Positions 8,104 to 17,316 are shown, numbered from the stretch's first letter. The stretch is DNA of 64,000 bases from Oleidesulfovibrio alaskensis DSM 16109 (GCF_000482745.1 NZ_KI519494.1:379682-443681); one strand, 5' to 3'. Notes: generated by a model from the letters alone, not told the origin. Made by a program: numbers and translations.

Positions 8104-9675
8104 TCAGTCGTGGCGGACGTGGGCGCCGTAAAACCGCACAACGCCTGTGGCGTCCAGGCGCAGACCGGTAACGTCGACGGAATGCGCCAGCAGTTCGCGG
8201 TTGTAGACCAGCGGAATCCACGGGGCGTCATTTCTGATAAGCCGTTGTATGCGCCGGTAGTGTTCCTTGCGGATTCCGGGGTCTGTTTCCTGCTGGGCTT
8301 TTTCTATCAGCCGGCTGACTTGGGGGTTGGTATAAAACGCCCTGTTCTGGGCATGGGGTGTCACGGCATTGTGAGGATGGAACAGCGGGTAGAAGAAGTT
8401 GTCGGGATCGCTGTTGTATCCGCCCCAGCTGATGATGCACATATCGTGCTCCGCGTTGCCGGTGGCTTTCAGGTGTTCGGTCCATTCGGTGTAGCGGATA
8501 TCCAGACGCACGTTGACGGCTGCCAGTTCATTTCTGATAAGAGCTTCGATTCCTTCGGGGTAAAAAGGGCGCGGACAGAAATACAGCGTGGCGGTGAATC
8601 CCTGCGGATAACCGGCCTGTGCCAGCATGTCACGCGCGGCCGCGGGATCGTAGACATAGGGGGGCAGGGTTTCGTCATAGGCCCATACCGTTTCGGGAAT
8701 GACGTTGTGCGCCACCACGGCGGTGTTGCCGTAGATCAGAGTCTGCATGGGGATTTTATTCACGGCCATGTTCAGAGCTCTGCGCACTGCCGGATTGTCA
8801 AAAGGGGGCTTTTGCGTGTTCATGGCCAGATAGGCTATGCGCAGACCGGTACGGCTGGAAAGCTGTATGGAGCTTTGAGCTGATGCATGGCGGGCTATGT
8901 CACTGGTCACTCCGTCAAAGGCATCAATGGCGCCGACGTTAAGTGCGGTAAGCCTGTCCGATGCTTTGGGTATGACCTCCAGCACCACGGTATCCAGCTG
9001 AGGGGCGCCCCGCCAGTATTCCGTGTGGGCCTTCAGCACTATTCTTCTGCCTTTTTCCCACGTATGCAGACGGAAAGGCCCTGTACCGGCGGGAATATCA
9101 CCGCCGGCAGGACTGATGACCGAAGCGGTGGCCATGGACATATTGTGCAGAAAAGGCGGGAACGGCGCATCCAGCGTTATGAGCACGGTGTGGTCGTCGG
9201 GGGCGCTGACGGCGGTGATGTGGCGGAACGTGAACCGTGACACGCCGGAATCTCCGGCGAAATCAGAATGTTCCGGATCGATCTGCCGCATGAACGACTG
9301 CACAACGGCCTGTGCGGTAAGCGGCGTGCCGTCGTGAAACACGACCCCGTGCCGCAGGTGGAATGTCCAGCGGGTACCGTCGGCGGAGCTTTCCCACGAA
9401 CGGGCCAGCGCAGGCACTATTTCCGTGCCGCTTTCTGCCACGGTGACCAGCCCTTCGTATATGTTGGCGATGACCTTGGTGGATTCAAGGTCCGGTGCGC
9501 GCGCCGGGTCCAGAGTCACGGCATCGCTGGCCCGCGCAAAAACCAGCGAACCGGCCGCGGCCGCGGGCTGCGGGGCGAACGCCGCAAAAACGGTCAGCAT
9601 TGCCGCAAATAGCGCAGCAATGCCCATCATGTGCCGCGCCGCCGCAAAGTGAGGACGCGCTGTGGACTCAGGCAT
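8104..9675 (-). CDS. ABC transporter substrate-binding protein, family 5 (peptide/nickel type)
   Basis: A 523 aa periplasmic binding protein with an N-terminal signal peptide ending near PQPAAAAG. The SBP_bac_5 fold is shown by DAVTLDPARAPDLES, WTFHLRHGVVFHDGTPLTA and the later YFCPRPFYPEG region. Proteins of this family bind oligopeptides, dipeptides or nickel chelates for an ABC importer. No permease or ATPase gene lies next to it, so its partner must be encoded elsewhere and the substrate cannot be assigned. AGGAAG precedes the ATG at 9675. Confidence 0.9.
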   Translation of the reverse strand: MPESTARPHFAAARHMMGIAALFAAMLTVFAAFAPQPAAAAGSLVFARASDAVTLDPARAPDLESTKVIANIYEGLVTVAESGTEIVPALARSWESSADGTRWTFHLRHGVVFHDGTPLTAQAVVQSFMRQIDPEHSDFAGDSGVSRFTFRHITAVSAPDDHTVLITLDAPFPPFLHNMSMATASVISPAGGDIPAGTGPFRLHTWEKGRRIVLKAHTEYWRGAPQLDTVVLEVIPKASDRLTALNVGAIDAFDGVTSDIARHASAQSSIQLSSRTGLRIAYLAMNTQKPPFDNPAVRRALNMAVNKIPMQTLIYGNTAVVAHNVIPETVWAYDETLPPYVYDPAAARDMLAQAGYPQGFTATLYFCPRPFYPEGIEALIRNELAAVNVRLDIRYTEWTEHLKATGNAEHDMCIISWGGYNSDPDNFFYPLFHPHNAVTPHAQNRAFYTNPQVSRLIEKAQQETDPGIRKEHYRRIQRLIRNDAPWIPLVYNRELLAHSVDVTGLRLDATGVVRFYGAHVRHD

Positions 9676-9825
9676 GTGTGCTTCCTGTTTTTTTTACTCT
9701 AGCCCGCGGGTGCAAGTGGCGCCATGATATTGCCGGGCAACCAGCGGTTGTTACCGGCCCGAATTTCTCATACAACCGTAAAGGCCGTTTCATCAAGCGG
9801 CACAGACGCATAGCAGGAGGAATGC

Positions 9826-11760
9826 ATGCCTGTAGTCATGGGTACGGCTGGACATATCGATCATGGCAAGACAACGCTGGTCAGGGCGCTGACGGGTATA
9901 GACTGTGACAGGCTGGGAGAAGAGAAACGGCGCGGCATAACCATTGAACTGGGGTTTGCGTTTCTTGACCTGCCGGATGACAGACGCCTGAGTATTGTCG
10001 ACGTTCCGGGGCACGAAAAATTTGTCAAAAACATGGTGGCCGGAGCATCGGGCATAGATTTTGTCATGCTGGTCATTGCCGCGGATGAAGGGGTGATGCC
10101 CCAGACGCGGGAGCATCTTGAAATCTGTTCGCTGCTGGGCATACGCACCGGGCTGGTGGCACTGACCAAAGTGGATATGGTGGACGAAGAGTGGCTGGGG
10201 CTGGTGCAGGAGGATGTGGCGGAGTTTCTGGAGGGGAGTTTTCTGGAGGGGGCTCCGGTTTTTCTTGTTTCCGCCGCTGCCGGTACCGGAATGGATGCAC
10301 TGCGCGGGCATCTGGCGCAGATGGAAAAAGAACTGCGTCCCGAACGGCGTTCCGACCTTTTCCGGCTGCCCGTCGACAGGGTGTTTACCATGCGCGGCCA
10401 CGGTACGGTGGTTACCGGTACCATGATTTCCGGTTCCGTGACTCTCGGAGACGAGATAGAGCTGATACCCGGCGGCAGGCGTACCAAGGTGCGCGGGTTG
10501 CAGAGCCACGGTGCCACGGTGGAGGTTGCCCCCGCGGGCAGGCGTACGGCAGTGAACCTGTCGGGTCTGGACGTGGATGATATCCGCCGGGGCGATGTAC
10601 TGGCGCTGCCGGACACGCTGCATCCTTCCGAGGTATGGGACGTGCGCATGACCTGTCTTTCTTCTGCCTCCACTCCGCTGAAGAACAGAACAGAAGTGCA
10701 CTTTCACCATGGTTCACGCGAACTGCTGGCGCGTCTGTATTTTCCGGACAGAGACCGCCTCATGCCGGGCGATACCTGTATCTGTCAGGTGCGTTTTCCC
10801 GAACCGGTGGCCGCCGTGTTCGGCGACAGGTGCGTCGTCCGTTCGTTTTCTCCGCTGCGGACAGTGGCCGGGGGCGTGGTGCTGAATCCGGCATCTGCCA
10901 TGCTGCGCCGCCGCGATGCACGGTTTGACGAAAAGCTGGCGCTGCTGGAAGAGCTGAATGATGCCGACAGCGAACGGCGCATTGCCATTCATCTGGAACT
11001 GGCCGGAGACGCCGGTTGCAGTTTCAGCCTGCTGCGTGTGCTGACGGACATGGAATCGAAACGGCTTGAAAAGACGCTGGTCAAACTGGGCAGTTCACAG
11101 CAGGCTTTTGTTTTTGATAAAGAAGACCGGCGGTATGTTTCCGGTGGTGCGGTGGAGCGTCTTTCCTCTTCGTGTGTGGACTATCTGGAGGCGTATCATC
11201 GCCGCGAACCGCTGCGGCAGGGGCTGGTGCGCGGAGAACTGGCTTCCGGCTGGGGCCGGGGGCTGCATCCCAGACTGGTACACTTTATCACCGAAAGGCT
11301 TGTCCGCACCGGCAGGCTGGTGGCCGAGCAGGACCTGGTGCGGCTGCCGGGGCATACCGTGTCGCTGGCGGCCGATCAGCAGGGGCTGCGCGAGACTCTG
11401 GCGGCGGCCTATCGTCAGGGGGCCACGGCTCCGCCCAATGTGAAGGATGTGCTGGACCCGCTGGGGCTGACGTATAAAGAAGCCGCCGGTGTGTTCAAGC
11501 TGATGCTGGACGAAGGGGTGCTGATACGTGTGAAGGACGGGTTGTTCTACGATGCCGGTGCCATGGAGCAGCTGAAGGCCATGCTGGAAAAATGGTTTAC
11601 GGCCAATGAAGATATCGGCCCCAATGAATTCCGCGAGCTTACGGGCCTGTCCCGCAAGTACGTCATTCCGCTGCTGGAATATTTTGACAGGGAACGCGTG
11701 ACCATGCGTATAGGCGATAAGCGTGTGCTGCGCAGAAAGACCCGGAATGATCCTGCATGA
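9826..11760 (+). CDS. selB: Selenocysteine-specific elongation factor SelB
   Basis: A 644 aa GTPase that delivers Sec-tRNA to UGA codons marked by a SECIS hairpin. The G1 motif AGHIDHGKT is at residues 8-16, followed by RGITIELGF, DVPGHEKFVKNM and TKVDM. Translation-factor beta-barrel domains follow, then C-terminal winged helices that bind SECIS RNA. GGAGG lies just upstream of the ATG. Its presence implies selenoproteins such as formate dehydrogenase, which sulfate reducers commonly have; no selC or selA was found in the window. A hairpin terminator follows. Confidence 0.96.
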   Translation: MPVVMGTAGHIDHGKTTLVRALTGIDCDRLGEEKRRGITIELGFAFLDLPDDRRLSIVDVPGHEKFVKNMVAGASGIDFVMLVIAADEGVMPQTREHLEICSLLGIRTGLVALTKVDMVDEEWLGLVQEDVAEFLEGSFLEGAPVFLVSAAAGTGMDALRGHLAQMEKELRPERRSDLFRLPVDRVFTMRGHGTVVTGTMISGSVTLGDEIELIPGGRRTKVRGLQSHGATVEVAPAGRRTAVNLSGLDVDDIRRGDVLALPDTLHPSEVWDVRMTCLSSASTPLKNRTEVHFHHGSRELLARLYFPDRDRLMPGDTCICQVRFPEPVAAVFGDRCVVRSFSPLRTVAGGVVLNPASAMLRRRDARFDEKLALLEELNDADSERRIAIHLELAGDAGCSFSLLRVLTDMESKRLEKTLVKLGSSQQAFVFDKEDRRYVSGGAVERLSSSCVDYLEAYHRREPLRQGLVRGELASGWGRGLHPRLVHFITERLVRTGRLVAEQDLVRLPGHTVSLAADQQGLRETLAAAYRQGATAPPNVKDVLDPLGLTYKEAAGVFKLMLDEGVLIRVKDGLFYDAGAMEQLKAMLEKWFTANEDIGPNEFRELTGLSRKYVIPLLEYFDRERVTMRIGDKRVLRRKTRNDPA

Positions 11761-11785
11761 AAAACAGTGAGAGCATGATATGACC

Positions 11786-11816
11786 ACGGGCTGCGGGGCG
11801 AAACTCCGCAGCCCGT
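11786..11816 (+). terminator. Hairpin after selB
   Basis: A perfect 11-bp inverted repeat (ACGGGCTGCGG / CCGCAGCCCGT) with a 9-nt loop starts 26 bases after the selB stop. The sequence after it is not T-rich. Confidence 0.55.
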
Positions 11817-12260
11817 TCTGCCTGTGCCGCGCGTGGTGGTGTGTCTGCCCGTGCGGTCGGGGCTTGACCTGCCTGCCGCTTTACTGTGTAGATTCGGCAC
11901 AGGGAAGCTGCGGGAATGTGCGGGGGACCGCTGATGACGGCGCTGCCGCTGCTGTATCAGCTTCCGTATCTGCTCAGAGGGGCGGCACCCGCCGGATGCG
12001 GTGCGGCCGCGTTGTACCGTTTTATAATGTGGCTGCATGTCTGCCGTCACGTATGTCCGGACATCTGGTCGCACGTCTGGCCTGATATGGGCCTGATACG
12101 GGCCGGATGACTGGCCGGATAGCTGGCCGGACATTTAGCCGCACGTATGTCCGGACATCAACGCATGATGATTGAGTTGGTTTTTGGTTTTCGCAGCGAG
12201 CGGCCAAATCGTGCGGACGGTCCTGATCGGCCGTAACCGCTATACAACAGGGTGGTTCTG
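11817..12260. other. Gene-free stretch between selB and the GNAT gene
   Basis: No convincing coding frame is seen in these 444 bases. The right half holds the repeat array at 12048-12159; the left half shows nothing recognisable. Confidence 0.5.
12048..12159. repeat. Palindromic 18-bp repeat pair flanking five 11-12 bp tandem units
   Basis: The 18-bp sequence CACGTATGTCCGGACATC occurs at 12048-12065 and identically at 12142-12159; it contains the perfect palindrome ATGTCCGGACAT. Between the copies are five imperfect tandem units beginning GGCCTGAT or GGCCGGA at 12079, 12090, 12101, 12113 and 12125, spaced 11, 11, 12 and 12 bases. The array lies 100-210 bases upstream of the acetyltransferase start. 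The near-helical spacing suggests a protein-binding array, but this is inference. Confidence 0.7.
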
Positions 12261-12797
12261 ATGGATATTACCGTGCATCGCACCGGAAGCAACGAGGCCA
12301 TAATCAATCTTTTCACCCGTACGTTTGCAGATTCGGAAGGTGAAGCGGAAGGACAGGTGATAGGCGGGCTGGTGCATGACCTGCTGACGACTACGGCGGA
12401 AGAAGATATTTACTGCGTCACCGCAACTGAAGACGGTGAAGTTGTCGGGTGTATCATTTTTACCCGTCTGACATTGACAGACGGCCCCGTGGCATTCCTG
12501 ATGGCTCCTGTAGCTGTTCTTACCGGCTGTCAGGGAAAAGGCACAGGGCAGATGCTGATAAAAAGCGGCCTTGAAAAATTGAAGGAGCACGGGGTGGAGC
12601 TGGTTTTCACATACGGCGATCCTGATTTTTACGGCAAAACCGGTTTCAGACCGGTGAGCGAAGATGTTGTCCGTGCTCCGCTGAAACTGACCTACCCTGA
12701 AGGCTGGCTTGGACAGTCTCTTGCCGGTACCGGCATCCGGCCTGTTGCCGGCAGATCATACTGTGTTGAAGCGTTTAACAAAGCAGTTTACTGGTGA
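12261..12797 (+). CDS. GNAT family N-acetyltransferase
   Basis: A 178 aa protein with the GNAT acetyl-CoA fold. The pyrophosphate-binding region is GCQGKGTGQMLIKSGLEKL, followed by the beta-strand/loop VFTYGDPDFYGKTGFRPV typical of the YhbS-like subgroup. The acceptor substrate is unknown. The ATG at 12261 is preferred to an in-frame GTG nine bases upstream because AGGG lies at a better distance. rsgA follows three bases after the stop codon, so the two are probably co-transcribed. Confidence 0.88.
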   Translation: MDITVHRTGSNEAIINLFTRTFADSEGEAEGQVIGGLVHDLLTTTAEEDIYCVTATEDGEVVGCIIFTRLTLTDGPVAFLMAPVAVLTGCQGKGTGQMLIKSGLEKLKEHGVELVFTYGDPDFYGKTGFRPVSEDVVRAPLKLTYPEGWLGQSLAGTGIRPVAGRSYCVEAFNKAVYW

Positions 12798-12800
12798 TTT

Positions 12801-13871
12801 ATGGATATGATGCAGGCGCAATGCGATCTCGCCCGTCTGGGCTGGGGGCCTTTTTTTCAGCAGCAGCTGAGTATTGAAGAGTGGGAGGAGGCTCTGCCCG
12901 CGCGCGTGGCGGGGCTGAATCGTCATATACTGGGTCTTGTGACGGAAAACGGTCCGGTTCAGGCGGCTGTGCCGGGCAGCTGGTACACCGGCGGGCCGGA
13001 AGACGTGCCCACAGTGGGCGACTGGCTGCTGCTGGACCGCCGGACAAGCCAGCCGGTGCGCCTGCTGGAGCGTAAAAGCTTTCTGCACCGCAGAGCGGCG
13101 GGGCGCGAGGCAAAAATTCAGGCGCTGGCAGCCAACATAGATACACTGTTCATAGTTACTTCATGCAACGATGATTTCAATCCTTCGCGCATAGAACGGT
13201 ATCTTACACTTGCCATGGGATCGGGGGTGACACCGGTTCTTGTTATTACCAAGGCTGATCTGGTTGCTGATGCGGATGAATTCATCGGGCGGGCAAAAGC
13301 CATCAGGCAGGATCTGGACGTGTGCGTGCTCAATGCTCTGGATGCCGGTTCTGCGGCCGTTCTGGAAAACTGGTGCGGCAAAGGGCAGACTCTGGCGCTT
13401 GCAGGGTCGTCGGGTGTGGGCAAGTCTACGCTGGTCAACACCCTGCAGGGAGAGCATATCCAGTCCACAGGTGCCATACGGGAACACGATGCCAGAGGGC
13501 GCCACACTACCACCGGACGCAGTCTGCATATGCTGCCTTCCGGAGCTGTTCTCATTGATACTCCGGGCATCCGCGAGCTGCAGCTTGCCGATGTCGGACA
13601 GGGACTGGCATCGGCATTTGACGATATCGAGCAGCTGGCCGCGGGGTGCCGTTTCAATGACTGCACCCACGACCATGAGTCCGGTTGTGCTGTTCAGGCT
13701 GCGGTGCTCAGCGGCGAGCTGGAACTGCGCAGGCTTGAAAACTACCGCAAAATAAGGGCGGAGCAGCAGCACAATGCGCTGAGCGTGGCGGAAAAAAGGG
13801 ACAAGGCCCGGAAGTTCGGCAAGATGTGCCGGAACGCCGTGGCCATGCAGCGGAAAAAACGCCTGCGGTGA
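12801..13871 (+). CDS. rsgA: Small ribosomal subunit biogenesis GTPase RsgA
   Basis: A circularly permuted GTPase (356 aa) that checks maturation of the 30S subunit. An OB-fold-like N-terminal part is followed by the permuted order of G motifs: TKADL comes before the P-loop GSSGVGKST, then DTPGIREL. A zinc knuckle follows, with CRFNDCTHDHESGC supplying the Cys/His ligands. The C-terminus is strongly basic. It is close-coupled behind the GNAT gene. Confidence 0.95.
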   Translation: MDMMQAQCDLARLGWGPFFQQQLSIEEWEEALPARVAGLNRHILGLVTENGPVQAAVPGSWYTGGPEDVPTVGDWLLLDRRTSQPVRLLERKSFLHRRAAGREAKIQALAANIDTLFIVTSCNDDFNPSRIERYLTLAMGSGVTPVLVITKADLVADADEFIGRAKAIRQDLDVCVLNALDAGSAAVLENWCGKGQTLALAGSSGVGKSTLVNTLQGEHIQSTGAIREHDARGRHTTTGRSLHMLPSGAVLIDTPGIRELQLADVGQGLASAFDDIEQLAAGCRFNDCTHDHESGCAVQAAVLSGELELRRLENYRKIRAEQQHNALSVAEKRDKARKFGKMCRNAVAMQRKKRLR

Positions 13872-13960
13872 TAGATGGGGCTGTCGTTGCGGGGCAGCCC
13901 GCCGGGCCATGACCCTGCAAGCCGCTATGGCAGACCTACGGCCGCAGGCTTGCTGCACCC

Positions 13961-14227
13961 TTACAGCAGCAGGCTGCGGATAGTGGTCAGAATGCCGGTT
14001 GTTAACGATCTGCGGGGCTGCGGAGCGGCAGCTGCAGGGTCGGGGCAGGCATCCAGCCGCCTGCGCAGAGCCTGAAATTTATCTTCAAGGCGCTGTTCGG
14101 CGCGTTGACGGCGGCGGGCGGAACGTTCGTGTTCCTTGCGTATGCGCTGCATGGCTTTCTCATGGGCCTGTTGCAGCGGGGCAATGACATCCGGTACGGA
14201 GTCGTGTGCGGCAGTATGTCTATCCAT
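13961..14227 (-). CDS. Small charged coiled-coil protein, unknown
   Basis: An 88 aa protein not assigned to a family. The central part (about residues 15-55) is rich in Arg, Gln, Glu and Lys with few helix breakers and looks like a helical coiled coil; the C-terminus is more hydrophobic. The ATG at 14227 has GAGG and GGAG upstream. It is transcribed toward rsgA. A shadow frame cannot be excluded, but the ribosome binding site and heptad-like composition support it. Confidence 0.5.
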   Translation of the reverse strand: MDRHTAAHDSVPDVIAPLQQAHEKAMQRIRKEHERSARRRQRAEQRLEDKFQALRRRLDACPDPAAAAPQPRRSLTTGILTTIRSLLL

Positions 14228-14560
14228 CTCCAAACCTCGCAAGGCTGACTTTCGCCGGCTGGCATCGGGGCCCCCCCCTAGATGTGGCTTCCGCACATCT
14301 GCCTGCGCCTTTCGGAGAATCAATTATAATCCAGAGCCGTGATGTTATTCAAAAGAGCCGCGGTGTCAATGTATAAGACCGTGTCACCGCGGCGTCTGCA
14401 TCTTCTGCGGGCTTTCGCATATGGCCGAAAGCCGGTGTCCGGCGTGCCATTAATCTGAAAAAAAAGAACTTCCGCTCGGCGGGTGGTCTGTGAGACGCGA
14501 ACGGGACGTGCAGACGGACCGGTGCGGTATGTTGAGACAGATTGCAGCGCGGGCTGCACG
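14228..14560. other. Non-coding stretch with two inverted repeats
   Basis: No convincing gene is seen. It contains a 9-bp perfect inverted repeat (GCCGCGGTG at 14357-14365 and CACCGCGGC at 14385-14393, 19-nt loop), and an 8-bp one (GGCTTTCG at 14410-14417, CGAAAGCC at 14426-14433). On the minus strand the first is followed by TCTTTTG, so it may be a weak second terminator for the pnp operon. Confidence 0.45.
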
Positions 14561-14589
14561 AAAAAGGCGCGGAGCATACACTCCGCGCC
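14561..14589 (-). terminator. Intrinsic terminator of the rimP-pnp operon
   Basis: On the minus strand a 9-bp stem GGCGCGGAG / CTCCGCGCC with a 6-nt loop is followed by TTTTT. It starts 25 bases after the pnp stop codon. Confidence 0.85.
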
Positions 14590-14614
14590 CTGTTATTGCA
14601 GTGCGCTGCCGCTG

Positions 14615-16867
14615 TTAGCGACGGTCGCGACGATCGCCGCCGCGTCCGTTGCGTCCGCCGCGGTCACCACGGTCGCCGCGTCCGCCGCGGTCTCCGCGGT
14701 CGTCACGGTCGCGGGGTTTGCGCGGGGGGCGTGCGGTGTCGGCCGGATCCCATTCCACGCCCTGCGCTTCCAGCATGACTGCCTTGCGCGAGGCGCGTAC
14801 GCGTCCGTCATTGATCTCGATGACCTTGACTTCCACGTCCTGTCCCAGCTGCACAACATCCTCGGTTTTTTCCACGCGCGAGGTGTCCAGCTGCGAGATG
14901 TGAATCAGCGCTTCACAATTGGGCAGAATTTCCACAATGGCGCCGATCTCCATGATCTTGCGGACTTTTGCGGTGTAGTTTTTACCCAGTTCGGGGCGCT
15001 GGTCGTAGTACATGACCATTTCGCGGGCCATATCCATGGACTCTTTGGTGGGGGCAAAAATGGAGATTCTGCCGCTGTCCTCGATGTCGATGGATGCACC
15101 CGTGGCCGAGGTGATGGCTTTGATGTTTTTGCCGCCGGGGCCGATGATCACGCGGATGATTTCGGGGTTCACTTCCACCACGCTCAGCTGGGGAGCGTAT
15201 TTGGAAAGCGCCTGACGCGGCTCGGGCAGCACCTTGGCCATTTCATTCAGAATGTGCAGACGCGCTTCGCGGGCCTGAGCCAGTGCGCGGCCCATCACTT
15301 CGGCGGGCAGGCCGTCGATTTTGATGTCCATCTGCACGGCGGTGACGCCTTCTGCGGTGCCGGCGATTTTGAAGTCCATATCGCCCAGAGCGTCTTCATC
15401 ACCCAGAATGTCGGTAAGAACGATGAACTGGTCATCTTCCTTGATGAGACCCATGGCAATGCCGGCCACCGGAGCCTTGACGGGCACACCGGCGTCCATC
15501 AGCGAAAGGCTGCCGCCGCATACTGCGGCCATGGAGGACGAGCCGTTGGATTCCATGGTTTCGGAAACCACGCGCAGTGTGAAGGGGAAGCTGTCGGGCG
15601 AGGGCAGTACGGGGCGCAGAGCGCGTTCTGCCAGCGCACCGTGACCGATTTCGCGGCGGGAAACGCGCACGGGCTTCACTTCACCCACCGAATAGGGCGG
15701 GAAGTTGTAATGCAGCATGAAGCGCTTGGTTACGTCACCGGTAAGGGAGTCCATGCGCTGTTCGTCGGTGGTGCTGCCAAGAGTGGTCACCACAAGGCTT
15801 TTGGTCTCGCCGCGCGAGAAAATAGCCGAACCGTGTGCGCGGGGCAGGGCACCTGCTTCGATGATGATGGGGCGCACGGTTTTGGTGTCGCGGCCGTCGA
15901 TGCGCAGGCCTTCTTTGAGTATGCGCTGGCGCACGATGCGTTTTTCAAGGCTGCTCAGAATATCGCCCAGAGCGGCAAGGCGTTCGGGAGTTTCGGCAAA
16001 GGCGGGGTCCTGCAGCAGGGCGGCCTTCACTTTTTCCTTTACGGCCTTTTTGGCTTCCTTGCGGGCCATTTTTTCCCTGACCTGCAGTGCGGCTGCCAGA
16101 TCTGCGGTGGCAAGAGCTTCGGCCTTTTCCTTCAATTCAGTGTCTTCTTCAGGAGCCACGAACTCGATTTTGGCCTTGCCTGCCAGTTCGCGCAGCTTTT
16201 CCTGCATGTCGATGATGGGCTGCACTTCGCGGTGCGCCCATTCCAGGGCCTGCGCAATCACTTCTTCGGGCACGAAGTCGGCTTCGCCCTCAACCATGAC
16301 CAGAGCGTCGCGGTTGGCGGCCACAACAAGGTTGAGGTCGGCCTTTGCCGCTTCGGTGATGGTGGGGTTAAGCACAAATTCGCCGTCGATGCGGCAGACG
16401 CGGGCACCGGCCACGGGAGCTTCAAAGGGGACACTGGACAGCATGACGGCGGCGGAGGAACCGCACAGCGCCAGCACGTCGGAGTCATTTTCCTGATCGG
16501 CGGAAATGACATTGGCCAGAATCTGGACTTCGTTGGTGAAACCCTTGGGGAACAGCGGACGCAAGGGACGGTCGATGAGGCGGGAAACAAGAGTTTCGCG
16601 CTCGCTGGGGCGGCCTATTTCGCGGCGGAAAAAGCTGCCGGGAATGCGGCCTGCCGCGTACATCTTTTCGGTGTAGTCAACAACCAGCGGAAAGAAGCTG
16701 ATTTCGCGTTCCAGAGGCTGCGTGCACACGGTGCACAGCACAACGGTGCCGCCGCACTGAATCCATACCGCGCCGTCGGCCTGATTGGCCAGTCGCCCGG
16801 TTTCCATGATGATTTCTTTACCGCCCACGGTGGCGGTGAGGCGCTTGGCGCCGAAGAGATTTTCCAT
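14615..16867 (-). CDS. pnp: Polyribonucleotide nucleotidyltransferase (PNPase)
   Basis: A 3'-5' phosphorolytic exoribonuclease of 750 aa acting in mRNA turnover, usually with RNase E in the degradosome. Two RNase PH domains, a KH domain (IIGPGGKNIKAI) and an S1 domain (about residues 625-695) are visible. The end is unusual: about the last 36 residues are almost only Arg, Gly and Asp (RGDRGG-type repeats), an RNA-binding tail. The ATG at 16867 (MENLFGAKRL) is chosen over a longer frame because AAAGGA lies upstream. It is the last gene of the operon, 155 bp after rpsO. Confidence 0.96.
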   Translation of the reverse strand: MENLFGAKRLTATVGGKEIIMETGRLANQADGAVWIQCGGTVVLCTVCTQPLEREISFFPLVVDYTEKMYAAGRIPGSFFRREIGRPSERETLVSRLIDRPLRPLFPKGFTNEVQILANVISADQENDSDVLALCGSSAAVMLSSVPFEAPVAGARVCRIDGEFVLNPTITEAAKADLNLVVAANRDALVMVEGEADFVPEEVIAQALEWAHREVQPIIDMQEKLRELAGKAKIEFVAPEEDTELKEKAEALATADLAAALQVREKMARKEAKKAVKEKVKAALLQDPAFAETPERLAALGDILSSLEKRIVRQRILKEGLRIDGRDTKTVRPIIIEAGALPRAHGSAIFSRGETKSLVVTTLGSTTDEQRMDSLTGDVTKRFMLHYNFPPYSVGEVKPVRVSRREIGHGALAERALRPVLPSPDSFPFTLRVVSETMESNGSSSMAAVCGGSLSLMDAGVPVKAPVAGIAMGLIKEDDQFIVLTDILGDEDALGDMDFKIAGTAEGVTAVQMDIKIDGLPAEVMGRALAQAREARLHILNEMAKVLPEPRQALSKYAPQLSVVEVNPEIIRVIIGPGGKNIKAITSATGASIDIEDSGRISIFAPTKESMDMAREMVMYYDQRPELGKNYTAKVRKIMEIGAIVEILPNCEALIHISQLDTSRVEKTEDVVQLGQDVEVKVIEINDGRVRASRKAVMLEAQGVEWDPADTARPPRKPRDRDDRGDRGGRGDRGDRGGRNGRGGDRRDRR

Positions 16868-16960
16868 AACGTAAGAATCCTTTTCTCGTGAAGGGGATTC
16901 CGGGGAGAAGGCCATGCCCTGACAGGGCGTTCTTCCCGGACCCCCCTTTCACTTGCGTTG

Positions 16961-17014
16961 GGCGGCTGTGCCGCCGGGGTGTACAAAGCAGGGGAACCCC
17001 TGTCGGGGTTCCCC
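16961..17014 (-). terminator. rpsO-pnp intergenic hairpins
   Basis: Two hairpins lie between rpsO and pnp: a 10-bp perfect stem GGGGAACCCC / GGGGTTCCCC (16991-17014) and a 6-bp stem GGCGGC / GCCGCC (16961-16975). The first starts 8 bases after the rpsO stop. Neither is followed by a good U-run. They may be partial terminators or RNase processing sites, as known at the rpsO-pnp junction of other bacteria. Confidence 0.6.
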
Positions 17015-17022
17015 GTGTGAAC

Positions 17023-17292
17023 CTACTTTCTGAGGCCCAGCTTCTGAATGAGAGCGCGGTAACGCTGAACGTCCTTTTTAGCAAGGTACTTCAGCATGTT
17101 GCGGCGCTGCCCGACCAGCTTGAGCAGGCCGGTACGGGAGTGATAGTCCTGTTTGTGGGACTTGAAGTGTTCAGTCAGGTATTCGATACGTGCAGTAAGC
17201 AGGGCCACCTGCACTTCGGGAGAACCGGTATCGCCTTCGTGCTGACCGTATTCTTCAATGATGGACATCTTCTTTTCAGGAGTCATTACCAC
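17023..17292 (-). CDS. rpsO: Ribosomal protein S15
   Basis: An 89 aa protein that binds 16S rRNA in the platform of the 30S subunit. The conserved segments GDTGSPEVQVALLTARI, DYHSRTGLLKLVGQRR and YLAKKDVQRY are complete. A GTG start at 17292 is preferred because GGAGGT lies eight bases upstream; the in-frame ATG two codons later would be 14 bases from it. It lies between truB and pnp, the usual order. Confidence 0.97.
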   Translation of the reverse strand: MVMTPEKKMSIIEEYGQHEGDTGSPEVQVALLTARIEYLTEHFKSHKQDYHSRTGLLKLVGQRRNMLKYLAKKDVQRYRALIQKLGLRK

Positions 17293-17316
17293 AGCAAGTT
17301 ACCTCCGAGTAACATA

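Noticed and set aside
12079..12136. CRISPR-like repeat array
   Set aside because: Units are 11-12 bp and contiguous with no spacers, and no cas gene is present in the window.
14320..14577. 85-codon minus-strand frame
   Set aside because: It spans the pnp terminator hairpin and two other inverted repeats and has no ribosome binding site.
14483..16891. 802-codon open frame on the plus strand
   Set aside because: It is the antisense shadow of pnp, rich in His, Gly and Phe with no recognisable domain.
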